DNA from: a virus | DNA length: 38,706 nucleotides | Virus record (IMG/VR): IMGVR_UViG_3300021373_003356 | Coordinates: 1 to 38,706 of that record | Reading direction: 5' to 3' (one strand) | Position numbers and translations under genes: made by a program | Part shown: positions 26,700-35,511 of the stretch, one piece after another | Layout: each line of letters begins with the position of its first letter | How positions within the stretch are numbered: the stretch's first letter is position 1 | Notes under the pieces: model-generated | What the model was told of the DNA's origin: nothing | The model's input: only the letters and a program-made list of their open reading frames with translations | Databases searched by the model: none

Positions 26700-28918
26700 G
26701 CCAACTTAGTACCATATCGGGATATGTACCGACTCGTAAATATAGCGAGTTGGATTCAGATCGATATACATTTATTACGCTTGATCAGGTTGAGCCAAAT
26801 CCTGGCTTACCCGATTCTGATGGTGCGTTATTTGTATCTGACTCAGATGGTACTCGAAGATTTACTACACAGCCTAGACTTACACGTCTGTCATTCAAAG
26901 CGGCTGATCCTCTCGAACAGGTAAACCCAGCGACAGACCCAACATACTTCTTAGTGTTCAAGCGAGAGCCAGGTTCTGGTCTTGCTCAAGGGCTTGATGA
27001 TAGTGTTGCTTGGTCTTTAGGGCAGTTCGAAGAAGTCGATACATTGCAAACGGTCACCGATCGTGGCAATGTCACTACGCAAGGCATCACGGTCAACTCA
27101 CTGACTACGGTTGCAAATGCGGCTATCGGAACCAACCTTGTTGTTGGTGGAAACCTTACGGTTAACGGAACTACAACCACGTTAAACACAAATGAGTTGA
27201 CCGTTGACGATCTCAATATTCAGATTGCCGATGGTGCTCCTGATGCCGCTTCGGCTGACGGTGCTGGTCTGACAGTTGATGGTGCTGGTGCTACGTTCAC
27301 ATATACCAGTGCGACTGATCGCTGGAACATGAACAAAGCCCTTGACATCGGTAGTTTATATGCTGATATGCATATTTTCTTAGATGCTGCCGGCGAACAA
27401 TCGATACGAAAGTCTTCATCGAATCTAAACGTCGATGCGGCTACTACGAGAATGCGTAACGGTGATGGTACAAGAACATATGCGGCATTCTCAACTGGCA
27501 GTATTTCTTTACAAGAAGTTCTCACAGCACAAGACAGTGCCATCTTCCAAGGCAAGATGTTTGCTCAAGATGTGCCTGCAAAAACTAATGAGACGAAGAT
27601 TCTATTCAGACGTTCAAGTGATGGTCTGATTCTCGAAGGTGAAGTCGATGTAGGTAACGTCGATAAAGTTTCGATGCAAGCAACGGATAGCGATGCAACA
27701 TTCTATCCGCTTATATCGCTTGCAAACGGTGGTGTGGCTGGTTTCGATAGTGCAGAGTTTGATTTAGATCTGACTTACAACGCATTCTCAAACACAATGA
27801 CCATGGTCAATCTGGTCACAACAGGGCTTGCAGATCTTGACTCAACTAACGTAGCGGGCGACTTACAACTTAAAACAGATCCTGGCATTTCAAAGAGTGG
27901 TCGATTGCTTGATAGCGAAGGTCGGTCTTTTGTAATCTACGACTCTTCGGGTAATCTACTTTGGGGAAATAACGGCACAAGTGCAGGCAATTTAGGTGGT
28001 GCTCAAGCGGTCAATCTTAATCTTGGTGATCTAGCAGACGTTGAGTTACAAGGCACACCGGCTGATGGTGAAGTTCTCAAGTATGATGCGAGTGAAGGTT
28101 ATTGGTTCAACGCTCCTGATCTAACGGGTACTGGCGGTAGTGGTATCGCACTTACCGATTTATCTGTAACACAAAATGCGTCTTCAGGAACAGGCACATT
28201 AACATACAACTCACTCAATGGCGTGTTCACATATACACCACCCGAACTGCCAGATATCACAACCATTTCATTGCTCGATCTGACAGATGTTGCGGGCGAC
28301 GGCACGAACGGGCAGGTACTTTCAACAGATGGTAACGGTAACTTCTCATTCGTTGATCAGACAGGCGGCGGTGGAGGTGGTTCACAGAATGTCTTCTCAA
28401 CAATTGCTGTTACTGGGCAATCATCAGTTGTAGCAGACACAACAACCGATACAGTGACACTTGTTGGTGGTTCTAATATCGGCATCACAACAGATCCATC
28501 TACTGACGAAATTACATTCACATATACTGGTTCAGCAACAGGCCTTGCAAGTAGAGGCTCGATCAGTGGCACAACAAGCACACTAGCAGATGACGCCTCG
28601 GCTAACCTTACTGTTGCAAACGGCTTTGGCTCATATGCTCTTCTTAAGATTGCGACCGATCGAGCGGCATGGGTTCGATTGTACGTTGACACTTCAAGTC
28701 GAACTGCCGATGCAAGTCGAGTGATTACAGATGATCCAGCACCAGACGCAGGTGTGATTGCTGAAGTTATCACAACAGGTGCAGAGACAATCAAGATGTC
28801 ACCGGGTGTTATTGGCTGGCTCGAATCAGGCACAGACATACCTGTACGTGTAACTAATAAATCAGGCACTTCAGCCGCCGTGCAGGTCACACTTACTCTC
28901 GTACAGTTAGAAGCATAA
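26696..28918 (+). CDS. Tail-fibre protein
   Basis: 740 residues. The N-terminus (VPTRKYSELDSDRYTFI) is followed at about 140-220 by the module NLVVGGNLTVNGTTTTLNTN and DDLNIQIADGAP, which is characteristic of T4-like cyanophage fibres. A YPLISLANGGVAGFDSAEFD segment near 340 is related to repeats of the fibre at 33808. Gly-rich linkers (TGGGGGGSQNVF near 560) precede a C-terminal domain (GQSSVVADTTTDTVTLVGG to the end) that probably trimerises or binds receptor. There is no enzymatic motif. The stop overlaps the protease start (TAATG). Confidence 0.85.
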   Translation: MSQLSTISGYVPTRKYSELDSDRYTFITLDQVEPNPGLPDSDGALFVSDSDGTRRFTTQPRLTRLSFKAADPLEQVNPATDPTYFLVFKREPGSGLAQGLDDSVAWSLGQFEEVDTLQTVTDRGNVTTQGITVNSLTTVANAAIGTNLVVGGNLTVNGTTTTLNTNELTVDDLNIQIADGAPDAASADGAGLTVDGAGATFTYTSATDRWNMNKALDIGSLYADMHIFLDAAGEQSIRKSSSNLNVDAATTRMRNGDGTRTYAAFSTGSISLQEVLTAQDSAIFQGKMFAQDVPAKTNETKILFRRSSDGLILEGEVDVGNVDKVSMQATDSDATFYPLISLANGGVAGFDSAEFDLDLTYNAFSNTMTMVNLVTTGLADLDSTNVAGDLQLKTDPGISKSGRLLDSEGRSFVIYDSSGNLLWGNNGTSAGNLGGAQAVNLNLGDLADVELQGTPADGEVLKYDASEGYWFNAPDLTGTGGSGIALTDLSVTQNASSGTGTLTYNSLNGVFTYTPPELPDITTISLLDLTDVAGDGTNGQVLSTDGNGNFSFVDQTGGGGGGSQNVFSTIAVTGQSSVVADTTTDTVTLVGGSNIGITTDPSTDEITFTYTGSATGLASRGSISGTTSTLADDASANLTVANGFGSYALLKIATDRAAWVRLYVDTSSRTADASRVITDDPAPDAGVIAEVITTGAETIKMSPGVIGWLESGTDIPVRVTNKSGTSAAVQVTLTLVQLEA

Positions 28919-30783
28919 TGGAAGAGTATATCGTTACGCTATGGCGGCATGAAGATCTTCAAGATTTTTATGATGACATGGAAACACCGGGTGGAAGTCT
29001 CTATATTCCAGATCGTGCTTGCCACTGCTGTCATCAAAGACCAATATCTCGAAACACGCACTATGACTTGAACGAAGACGAAGCCGATCTTGTAAGACAA
29101 GATGATCGTGTTCGTGCAGTTACAAAGGTCAGTGATATACCAGAAAGAGTTCCGATGTCATTTACTCGTAGTGGAACTTACGATAAAGATTGGGCAGCCA
29201 ACCCGACAAGTGCTTCTCGTAACTGGTGTTTATGGAGAAGTAGAAACGCATACAATGACAACTCATCAACTATCGATGCTTGGTTTCCAACCGGTCCAAT
29301 GCTCAACACTCCAGAAAATCCAAATTTAAGTGGCAGTGTCACGTACACAGAAACAGGAAAAAATGTTGATGTAATCATTCTTGATGGCGCACTAGATCCT
29401 AATCATCCTGAAGCCGCTGTCAATGATGATGGTTCTGGCGCATCACGTGTAGTCGAAGTCGATTGGAACGATTACACAGCCGAAGTTGGCGGTTCACTCA
29501 CAGGTCCATACCCATACGTATACAGTTCAGGCACCGCAAATGGTCAAATTCAACACGGCGCGGCTTGTGCGACACAAGTTGGCGGCAATCGTCAAGGTCA
29601 TGCGCCGGGTTGCAATCTGTATAACATATGGCCGTACGCCTCTAGTAGTATCGGATTACCTAACAATTTTGCATATGAACTCTACGATTACATTCGTGCA
29701 TTTCACAGAAATAAATCAGTTAACCCAGATACGGGATGCAAGAATCCCACAATATGTAATGCAAGCATTGGTTACAGTTATGTTTTAAGTGAAAATGACA
29801 ATCGCTGGCCTCACTTTGCAAGAAACGGATCGAACACATATGGCGTTGATGCGGCAAGCGATAGTTATCGTCTCACGAATCAAGAGATGGAAGATGCAGA
29901 AATATGTGCGCAGTCAGAAATATTTGGAACTTCACCAAACAGACAAGTGGTAATTACCGGCGGCAGAGGTGTTTCGTATATTGATCCGGACATCTCAGAC
30001 GTAGAAGACTTAATTGCAGATGGTATTCATTGGTTTGCCGCGGCTGGTAACGAAAACTCATTATGCAAATATCCAACCGACGCTGGTTATGATAACATCT
30101 ATTTAAGAAATCGTATTTCCTATTCTACACAAGTTAATGGCGAAAGCCGTCTGTATCATCATAACCGAAGTTTCACTCCCGATACGGGCGGTGTTCTTGT
30201 TGGTGCAATTAGTGGTACACCACAAAGTGTTTTGCAATCATCGGGAAAAGGTGAGATGCCAATTTATTATACCAATCGTGGACCCGGAGTAGACATATAT
30301 GCCTTTGCTGACTTTACCACGTGTGGTATCAATGATGCGAGCGGCGAATCGTTTACGACTGCTGATCCCAGAGACGCGAATTATTTCATACAGTTTTTTA
30401 ATGGCACATCATCGGCTTGCCCAAATGCGGTAGGCATTGCAACTCTTATACTAGAAAGATTTCCTGATATGACACCTGCTGATCTTAAAGATTATCTTTT
30501 GTCAAGAGCCAGAGATAAAGACAATGACAACGAAATAGGCGATGATGGAAGAGGCTGGCCGGGCGAACAACCGACAAACTTTGATCCCTTCTCACAGGGT
30601 TTAGATGGTGATTATGACAACTACTCTTTTGAGGCAGGTGAAAATCCAAAGGTCGCTATGAATCTTACTGACATCAGACCAACTTCGGGTAGAATAGAAA
30701 TTAAAAATTTACACAAACAAAGAGAGTCGTCCGGTGCAGTATATCCAAGGCAAAGAACGGCTAGAACCTGGCGAACTGTATAA
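28918..30783 (+). CDS. Subtilisin-family (S8) serine protease
   Basis: 621 residues. The subtilase catalytic set is complete and in order: Asp156 in VDVIILDGALDPNHPE, His213 in QHGAACATQVGG, oxyanion Asn378 in WFAAAGNEN, and Ser498 in NGTSSACPNAVGIATLI. Residues 1-130 precede the catalytic domain and contain a Cys/His-rich patch (CHCCHQRP near 35-42), possibly a structural or virion-binding part. There is no signal peptide, so it acts in the infected cell or as part of the particle. It sits between a fibre gene and gene 13, where T4 has wac, and is co-translated with the fibre. Subtilase-like virion proteins occur in some marine T4-like phages. The substrate is unknown; fibre maturation or digestion of host surface protein are both plausible. 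Confidence 0.88.
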   Translation: MEEYIVTLWRHEDLQDFYDDMETPGGSLYIPDRACHCCHQRPISRNTHYDLNEDEADLVRQDDRVRAVTKVSDIPERVPMSFTRSGTYDKDWAANPTSASRNWCLWRSRNAYNDNSSTIDAWFPTGPMLNTPENPNLSGSVTYTETGKNVDVIILDGALDPNHPEAAVNDDGSGASRVVEVDWNDYTAEVGGSLTGPYPYVYSSGTANGQIQHGAACATQVGGNRQGHAPGCNLYNIWPYASSSIGLPNNFAYELYDYIRAFHRNKSVNPDTGCKNPTICNASIGYSYVLSENDNRWPHFARNGSNTYGVDAASDSYRLTNQEMEDAEICAQSEIFGTSPNRQVVITGGRGVSYIDPDISDVEDLIADGIHWFAAAGNENSLCKYPTDAGYDNIYLRNRISYSTQVNGESRLYHHNRSFTPDTGGVLVGAISGTPQSVLQSSGKGEMPIYYTNRGPGVDIYAFADFTTCGINDASGESFTTADPRDANYFIQFFNGTSSACPNAVGIATLILERFPDMTPADLKDYLLSRARDKDNDNEIGDDGRGWPGEQPTNFDPFSQGLDGDYDNYSFEAGENPKVAMNLTDIRPTSGRIEIKNLHKQRESSGAVYPRQRTARTWRTV

Positions 30784-30786
30784 ATA
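30779..30786 (+). promoter_or_regulatory. T4-type late promoter for the neck genes
   Basis: A perfect TATAAATA, 25 bases before the gene 13 ATG, with the protease stop codon (30781-30783) inside it. A GAGGA ribosome site follows at 30799-30803. Confidence 0.8.
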
Positions 30787-30810
30787 GAACAGGTAACTGA
30801 GGACAAGTAA

Positions 30811-31572
30811 ATGGCTAAGCCAACAACTAGACAAGAATTAATCGATTATTGCCTTCGCAAACTTGGCTCGCCTGTGCTTGAGATCAACGTCGATGATGAC
30901 CAGATCGAAGACAAGGTTGATGACTGCCTTCAATACTACGAAGAGTTTCATGACGATGCTTCTTATCGCACATATCTGAAGCACCAGATCACACAGACAG
31001 ACAAAGACAACGAGTACATCACGGTAGGTACAGACGTACTTTATGTTACGAAAGTATTCCCTATCAACCCAACGTTCTCGACCGTTAATATGTTTGACAT
31101 TCGATATCAGATGATGTTGAACAGTCTGGGCGACTTTATGAACTTTGCGGGTGGTATGTCTTACTATTACCAGATGCAACAATATCTGGAGTTTCTTGAC
31201 AATCTTCTTGCAGGGCAGCCGCGAGTAAACTTCTCACGTAACGAGAATCGTATACGAATCTTTGGTGAGTGGGAAGATTCAGTACTCAACAACTTAGAGG
31301 TGGATGATTATATCATCTTCGAAGCACACGTGGCAATAGACCCAGAACAGCACAGTGAAATTTATAATGATCGTTTCGTCAAAGACTATACGACACAGTT
31401 GATCAAGCAACAGTGGGGCACCAATATGATGAAATTCGAAGGTATGCAATTGCCGGGCGGTGTACAGTTGAATGGTCGACAGTATTACGAAGAAGCCACG
31501 GCTCGAATGCGTGAACTCGAAGAGCAGATGAGGAACGAATACGAATTACCCGCCGACTTTTTCATGGGGTAA
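30811..31572 (+). CDS. 13: Neck protein, T4 gp13 homologue
   Basis: 253 residues (T4 gp13 is about 309). The N-terminus TRQELIDYCLRKLGSPVLEI followed by DQIEDKVDDCLQYYEEFHDD is the hallmark of gp13 in T4-like marine phages. The C-terminus (RMRELEEQMRNEYELPADFF) is also typical. In T4, gp13 and gp14 complete the filled head and form the neck to which the tail attaches. It starts from a GAGGA site under its own late promoter and is followed three bases later by the gp14 gene, as in T4. Confidence 0.9.
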   Translation: MAKPTTRQELIDYCLRKLGSPVLEINVDDDQIEDKVDDCLQYYEEFHDDASYRTYLKHQITQTDKDNEYITVGTDVLYVTKVFPINPTFSTVNMFDIRYQMMLNSLGDFMNFAGGMSYYYQMQQYLEFLDNLLAGQPRVNFSRNENRIRIFGEWEDSVLNNLEVDDYIIFEAHVAIDPEQHSEIYNDRFVKDYTTQLIKQQWGTNMMKFEGMQLPGGVQLNGRQYYEEATARMRELEEQMRNEYELPADFFMG

Positions 31573-31575
31573 TTC

Positions 31576-32472
31576 ATGGCTACGAATCTATACTTCACAC
31601 AAGGGCGTAAATCAGAGCAAGATCTCTATGAAGATATTATCATAGAGTCTCTGAAGATGTATGGGCAAGACATCTATTATATGCCACGTGAGATTGTCAA
31701 CCGTGATAGCATCTTTGATGATGACAATGTGTCACGGTTCGATAACGCATACAAGATCGAGATGTACATCGAGAACACAGAAGGGTTCGACGGCGAAGGC
31801 GATCTGTTCACAAAGTTTGGTGTAGAGATTCGAGACGCGGCTACATTTATTGTAGCACGAAGGAGATGGCAACAAGAGATTGCTCGCTATGAGTCAACGG
31901 CTACAAAGCCGTTTCATCGACCACGTGAAGGCGATCTTTTGTTCTTGTCTCTTTCAAAAACATTTTTTGAGATCACTCGCGTAGAAACAGAACAACCATT
32001 CTATGCAGTAAAAGATCTACCCGTGTTCAAAATACGGGCTGAGATGTTTGAGTACAATGATGAAGACTTTGATACGGGTGTTGAAGACATTGATGTTGTT
32101 GAAGCATTTCAGGCTTATCAGACAATTCTTACCTTCTCATCAATATCGGGTACGTTTGAGGTTGGTGAAGAGATTACACAGGCAGGTAGTGATTATACAC
32201 TGAAAGGTGAGATTGTCAACCTTGATTTGTCAGATTCTTCAGCAATGAAAGTATATGTCGCGCACACAGGTGGTGCTTCAGACGGCGAATATCATAGTTG
32301 GAGCACAACTGCGGTTGTGACTGGCTCAGATTCAGGCGCTACTGGAACTCCGACGAATGTTGCAGAGTTGCTCGATCAGCAAGCGCAGAATACAGCCTTT
32401 GACACAACGGGTCAAGGTGGTGACATTAACTTTATCGACTTTACTGAATCGAATCCGTTTGGAGATCCATAA
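31576..32472 (+). CDS. 14: Neck protein, T4 gp14 homologue
   Basis: 298 residues (T4 gp14 about 256). Residues 1-185 carry the gp14 pattern: NLYFTQGRKSEQDLYEDIII, DIYYMPREIVNRDSIFDDD, EIRDAATFIVARRRW and REGDLLFLSLSKTFFEI. Residues about 190-265 (SGTFEVGEEITQAGSDYTLK) look like an added beta domain before a short conserved tail (GGDINFIDFTESNPFGDP). It works with gp13 in the head-tail neck. It overlaps the next gene by one base (TAATG). Confidence 0.9.
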   Translation: MATNLYFTQGRKSEQDLYEDIIIESLKMYGQDIYYMPREIVNRDSIFDDDNVSRFDNAYKIEMYIENTEGFDGEGDLFTKFGVEIRDAATFIVARRRWQQEIARYESTATKPFHRPREGDLLFLSLSKTFFEITRVETEQPFYAVKDLPVFKIRAEMFEYNDEDFDTGVEDIDVVEAFQAYQTILTFSSISGTFEVGEEITQAGSDYTLKGEIVNLDLSDSSAMKVYVAHTGGASDGEYHSWSTTAVVTGSDSGATGTPTNVAELLDQQAQNTAFDTTGQGGDINFIDFTESNPFGDP

Positions 32473-33770
32473 TGTTAGGTGATCATTTTTACAATCAACG
32501 TATTCGAAAGGCTGTTGCAGTCTTTGGTTCTCTGTTCAACGACATCAAGGTTGTTCGAACTGATGCATCAGGCAACACGCTGTCACAACAAAAGGTGCCT
32601 CTATCATATGCACCAAAGCGTGACTTCTTGGCTCGTATCGATGCGATGCAGGACGGTGAAGATGCAGAACGTCAAGTAGCACTCAAACTACCTCGTATGG
32701 GCTTTGAGATCGTAGCGATGAACTACGATGCGATACGTCAGTTACCAAAGATGAATCAGTGCGTTACATTTCCAGAAAACTACGATGGCACTGGACAGAA
32801 ACTATACACGCCTGTACCGTATAATATCTCGTTTCAATTAAGCATCTATGCTAAGTCGCAAGACGATGCCTTGCAGATTGTTGAACAGATTCTACCTTTC
32901 TTTACGCCACATTATACAGTGACAATTAAGCCTATCGATGGGCAAGAAGTAAAAGAAGACTCGCCTATCACGATGACAGGTATCACATTCAGCGATGACT
33001 ATGAGGCGCCTCTAGAGAATCGACGCACGATCATATACACGCTTGACTTTGATATGAAAGTGAATTTATACAAAGGGCTTCAGACGGGTACATCAATCAT
33101 CGAAGATGCTTGTGTTGAGTTTCTCGATCTATCTTCATCACCAGACCGTGACTTGTTTGTCAAAGTATGTGCTGACAGTGCATTCGTTGCATCACCACTA
33201 TCTGGCACTGTATTAGAAGACAACACGTTTACGTCGAGTAACTTCACAATCAAAAATATTCCGAGTGCGCCTACGTCAATCACGGTATCAACACCAACAA
33301 ATGGTACAGCAACATATACCACAGGCTCTACGCTCACAACGGTAGATAGTGCTATCGAAGTAACAGGCACATGGACGTATACGGGCAACGCAGACTTTGA
33401 AGGCACAGACACGTTTAACATTCGTGTGACGGGCGACTTCGGTATTAAAGACTTCCCAGTTAACATGACGATAACTTCGGTTGAAGATGCCTTTGATGGT
33501 AGTATAACTACCACACAAGATACGCCAGTTACATTTACAATCACTGATATTGTAAGCCCAAGCAACACATTCAGTAATCCAACTCTGACATATTCTGTTG
33601 CGATTGGTGGCGAAGCGAGTAACGGTACGGTTGTGGTCGATGATGCATCTGCGGGTACCTTCACGTACACACCAGACTCACTCTATAACGGAAACGATCA
33701 GTTCACATATCGTGTGACACCAGATGGTGGTACATCAGAAGTAGGAACAATTTCAATAACTGTTACATAA
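32472..33770 (+). CDS. 15: Tail completion/sheath-stabiliser protein, T4 gp15 homologue with Ig-like extension
   Basis: 432 residues against about 272 in T4. Residues 1-235 match gp15: MLGDHFYNQRIRKAVAVFGS, VALKLPRMGFEIVAMNYD, YNISFQLSIYAKSQDDALQI and IIYTLDFDMKVNLYKG. gp15 caps the tail tube and sheath where the tail joins the head. Residues about 245-432 are extra: two Ig/cadherin-like repeats, each with a GTxTYT and YTGNADFEGTDTFNIRVT or YTPDSLYNGNDQFTYRVT signature. Such domains would project from the top of the tail. There is no frameshift or internal stop between the parts, so this is a true fusion. Confidence 0.88.
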   Translation: MLGDHFYNQRIRKAVAVFGSLFNDIKVVRTDASGNTLSQQKVPLSYAPKRDFLARIDAMQDGEDAERQVALKLPRMGFEIVAMNYDAIRQLPKMNQCVTFPENYDGTGQKLYTPVPYNISFQLSIYAKSQDDALQIVEQILPFFTPHYTVTIKPIDGQEVKEDSPITMTGITFSDDYEAPLENRRTIIYTLDFDMKVNLYKGLQTGTSIIEDACVEFLDLSSSPDRDLFVKVCADSAFVASPLSGTVLEDNTFTSSNFTIKNIPSAPTSITVSTPTNGTATYTTGSTLTTVDSAIEVTGTWTYTGNADFEGTDTFNIRVTGDFGIKDFPVNMTITSVEDAFDGSITTTQDTPVTFTITDIVSPSNTFSNPTLTYSVAIGGEASNGTVVVDDASAGTFTYTPDSLYNGNDQFTYRVTPDGGTSEVGTISITVT

Positions 33771-33773
33771 CAC

Positions 33774-33781
33774 TATAAATA
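33774..33781 (+). promoter_or_regulatory. T4-type late promoter
   Basis: A perfect TATAAATA, three bases after the gp15 stop codon and 27 bases before the ATG at 33808. Confidence 0.8.
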
Positions 33782-33807
33782 AACCAATAAGCCCACGGAA
33801 CTAAAAA

Positions 33808-35508
33808 ATGGCTAATGTAAAAATTTCAGAACTGTTGCTCTTTACACCCGTCTTGACAGATGAGATCATCGTCAATGACGTTGACGTGCTTGTAACAAAG
33901 CGAGCAACACTACAATCTATTAGAGATCTGGCTAATGAGAACATCGATGACACGGCAACTGGTAGTGAGGTCACGGGTGATCTAAACGTTACGGGTGATA
34001 TTACTTCTGACACGATTAACGGTGTGCCGATTGCTGAATATATCACAGAAGATGAACTCGATGCAATTCTTGGTGAAAACGAAACATTGTTGTGTGTTCG
34101 TGACTCGGCTGACGATACGTGTGGTGTTGCGCTTCTGGGTGAGACACGTGTTGACAGCGACTTAATTGTTCGTGGTAATATCATTGGTGATGGTAACTTA
34201 GATCTGGCTGGAAATCTTACTGTCACGGGCAACATTGAATCAACAAGCGGCATTTTCACCGGTGATGGTAGCGGGCTTATAAACGTAAAAGCAGACTCAG
34301 CACAGAATGCGGCGAAGGCTCTCTTTGCTATCGTTTCGACCTATGCTGATTCTGCTGGTATTGCAGATAGTGCAGAACGATCAAGAATTTCTATTGAGGC
34401 GAATTGGTCAAGCGAACAGCGAGTGGTCAACATCAACACAGATGCGACATACTACCCAACGTTTGTTGGTACTACTGCGGGTATTGATAGTGTAAACACT
34501 GATACAGACCTCACATATAATCCAAGTTCGAATATTCTTACGGCTGGCTTCTTCTCTGGTGATGGTAGTCTACTGACAAACATTACAGCCGATGGTGCCG
34601 ATGCAAACCAAGTCAATGCGGTCACAACAACCGTAGATGCTGAACACTATGTGATGTTCCGCTTCAATGCTACAGGGCTTGACAGTGTAAACACAGACGG
34701 CGATCTGCGATATAATCCAAACTCAAACCGTCTTGGTGGTACAGACTCAGACAATCTGGAGTTCTTTGGTATTGCACGTACCGCACAACAGACAGACGCC
34801 AATGCGGCTCCGTCTTCAGGCACATATTACCCAATGCTCAGAGGCGCACAGACTGGACGTGATAGTGTAAGCACAGAAACGAACTTATCATTTAATCTGG
34901 GATCTAGCACACTTAATTCAACCAACTTTGCGGGTAACGGCTACTATCTCACAAACATTGGTGCTGACTCGGCTGTTGTCGCACAAACTTCAAAGATAAC
35001 GGCTGCAACAGATAACTCTGAATATTACTTGACTTTCTCGCCTGCGACATCGGGTTCTCAGAGTTTGAGTGTAGACGCGAATCTGCGTATCAATCCAGGA
35101 ACGAATGATCTTTCGTTCTCAGTTGCAGACGCTCGTGTTACAGTAGGTGCAGATAGTGATTTTGTCATCACGCAAAGTGGCACACAATATTCATTTAATG
35201 TAACAAACAACGGTTCATCTGCATATACGTTTGGTGATACTGCATCAGTATTCTTCCCGACAGACAGTGACAACCCGGTATTGTTCTTAAGAAGAGGTGA
35301 TACATATAGATTTGATTTGAACGCAAGCGGTCACCCGTTTGAGATTCGACTCAGTGATGGCGGCTCGGCTTACACAACTGGTGTGACAAATGCAAGTAGC
35401 AATGGTGTAGGTCAAGTGTTCTTTGCGGTGTCAATGAATGCGCCTTCAACATTATATTATCAGTGTACCGCGCACTCCGCGATGGGCAACACGATCAACG
35501 TAGTATAA
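33808..35508 (+). CDS. Tail-fibre protein with C-terminal cupredoxin-like domain
   Basis: 566 residues. The N-terminal part (VKISELLLFTPVLTDEIIVN, GDLNVTGDITSDTINGVPI) is fibre-like. Residues about 150-440 contain about four repeats of roughly 80 residues built on YYPxF...TDxDLxYNPxSN and GDGSLLTNI. Residues about 455-566 resemble a blue-copper (cupredoxin) fold and have the type-1 ligand set His509 (GHPFEI), Cys553, His556 and Met559 (YYQCTAHSAMG). The C-x2-H-x2-M spacing matches amicyanin. Similar C-terminal domains occur in marine phage fibres. Whether copper is bound, and what it would do on a fibre tip, is not known. It has its own late promoter. Confidence 0.85.
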   Translation: MANVKISELLLFTPVLTDEIIVNDVDVLVTKRATLQSIRDLANENIDDTATGSEVTGDLNVTGDITSDTINGVPIAEYITEDELDAILGENETLLCVRDSADDTCGVALLGETRVDSDLIVRGNIIGDGNLDLAGNLTVTGNIESTSGIFTGDGSGLINVKADSAQNAAKALFAIVSTYADSAGIADSAERSRISIEANWSSEQRVVNINTDATYYPTFVGTTAGIDSVNTDTDLTYNPSSNILTAGFFSGDGSLLTNITADGADANQVNAVTTTVDAEHYVMFRFNATGLDSVNTDGDLRYNPNSNRLGGTDSDNLEFFGIARTAQQTDANAAPSSGTYYPMLRGAQTGRDSVSTETNLSFNLGSSTLNSTNFAGNGYYLTNIGADSAVVAQTSKITAATDNSEYYLTFSPATSGSQSLSVDANLRINPGTNDLSFSVADARVTVGADSDFVITQSGTQYSFNVTNNGSSAYTFGDTASVFFPTDSDNPVLFLRRGDTYRFDLNASGHPFEIRLSDGGSAYTTGVTNASSNGVGQVFFAVSMNAPSTLYYQCTAHSAMGNTINVV

Positions 35509-35511
35509 AGT

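Noticed and set aside
35504-35511. TATAAAGT as a late promoter for the gene at 35512
   Set aside because: It has two mismatches in the core and directly abuts the start codon, so transcription would begin inside the gene.
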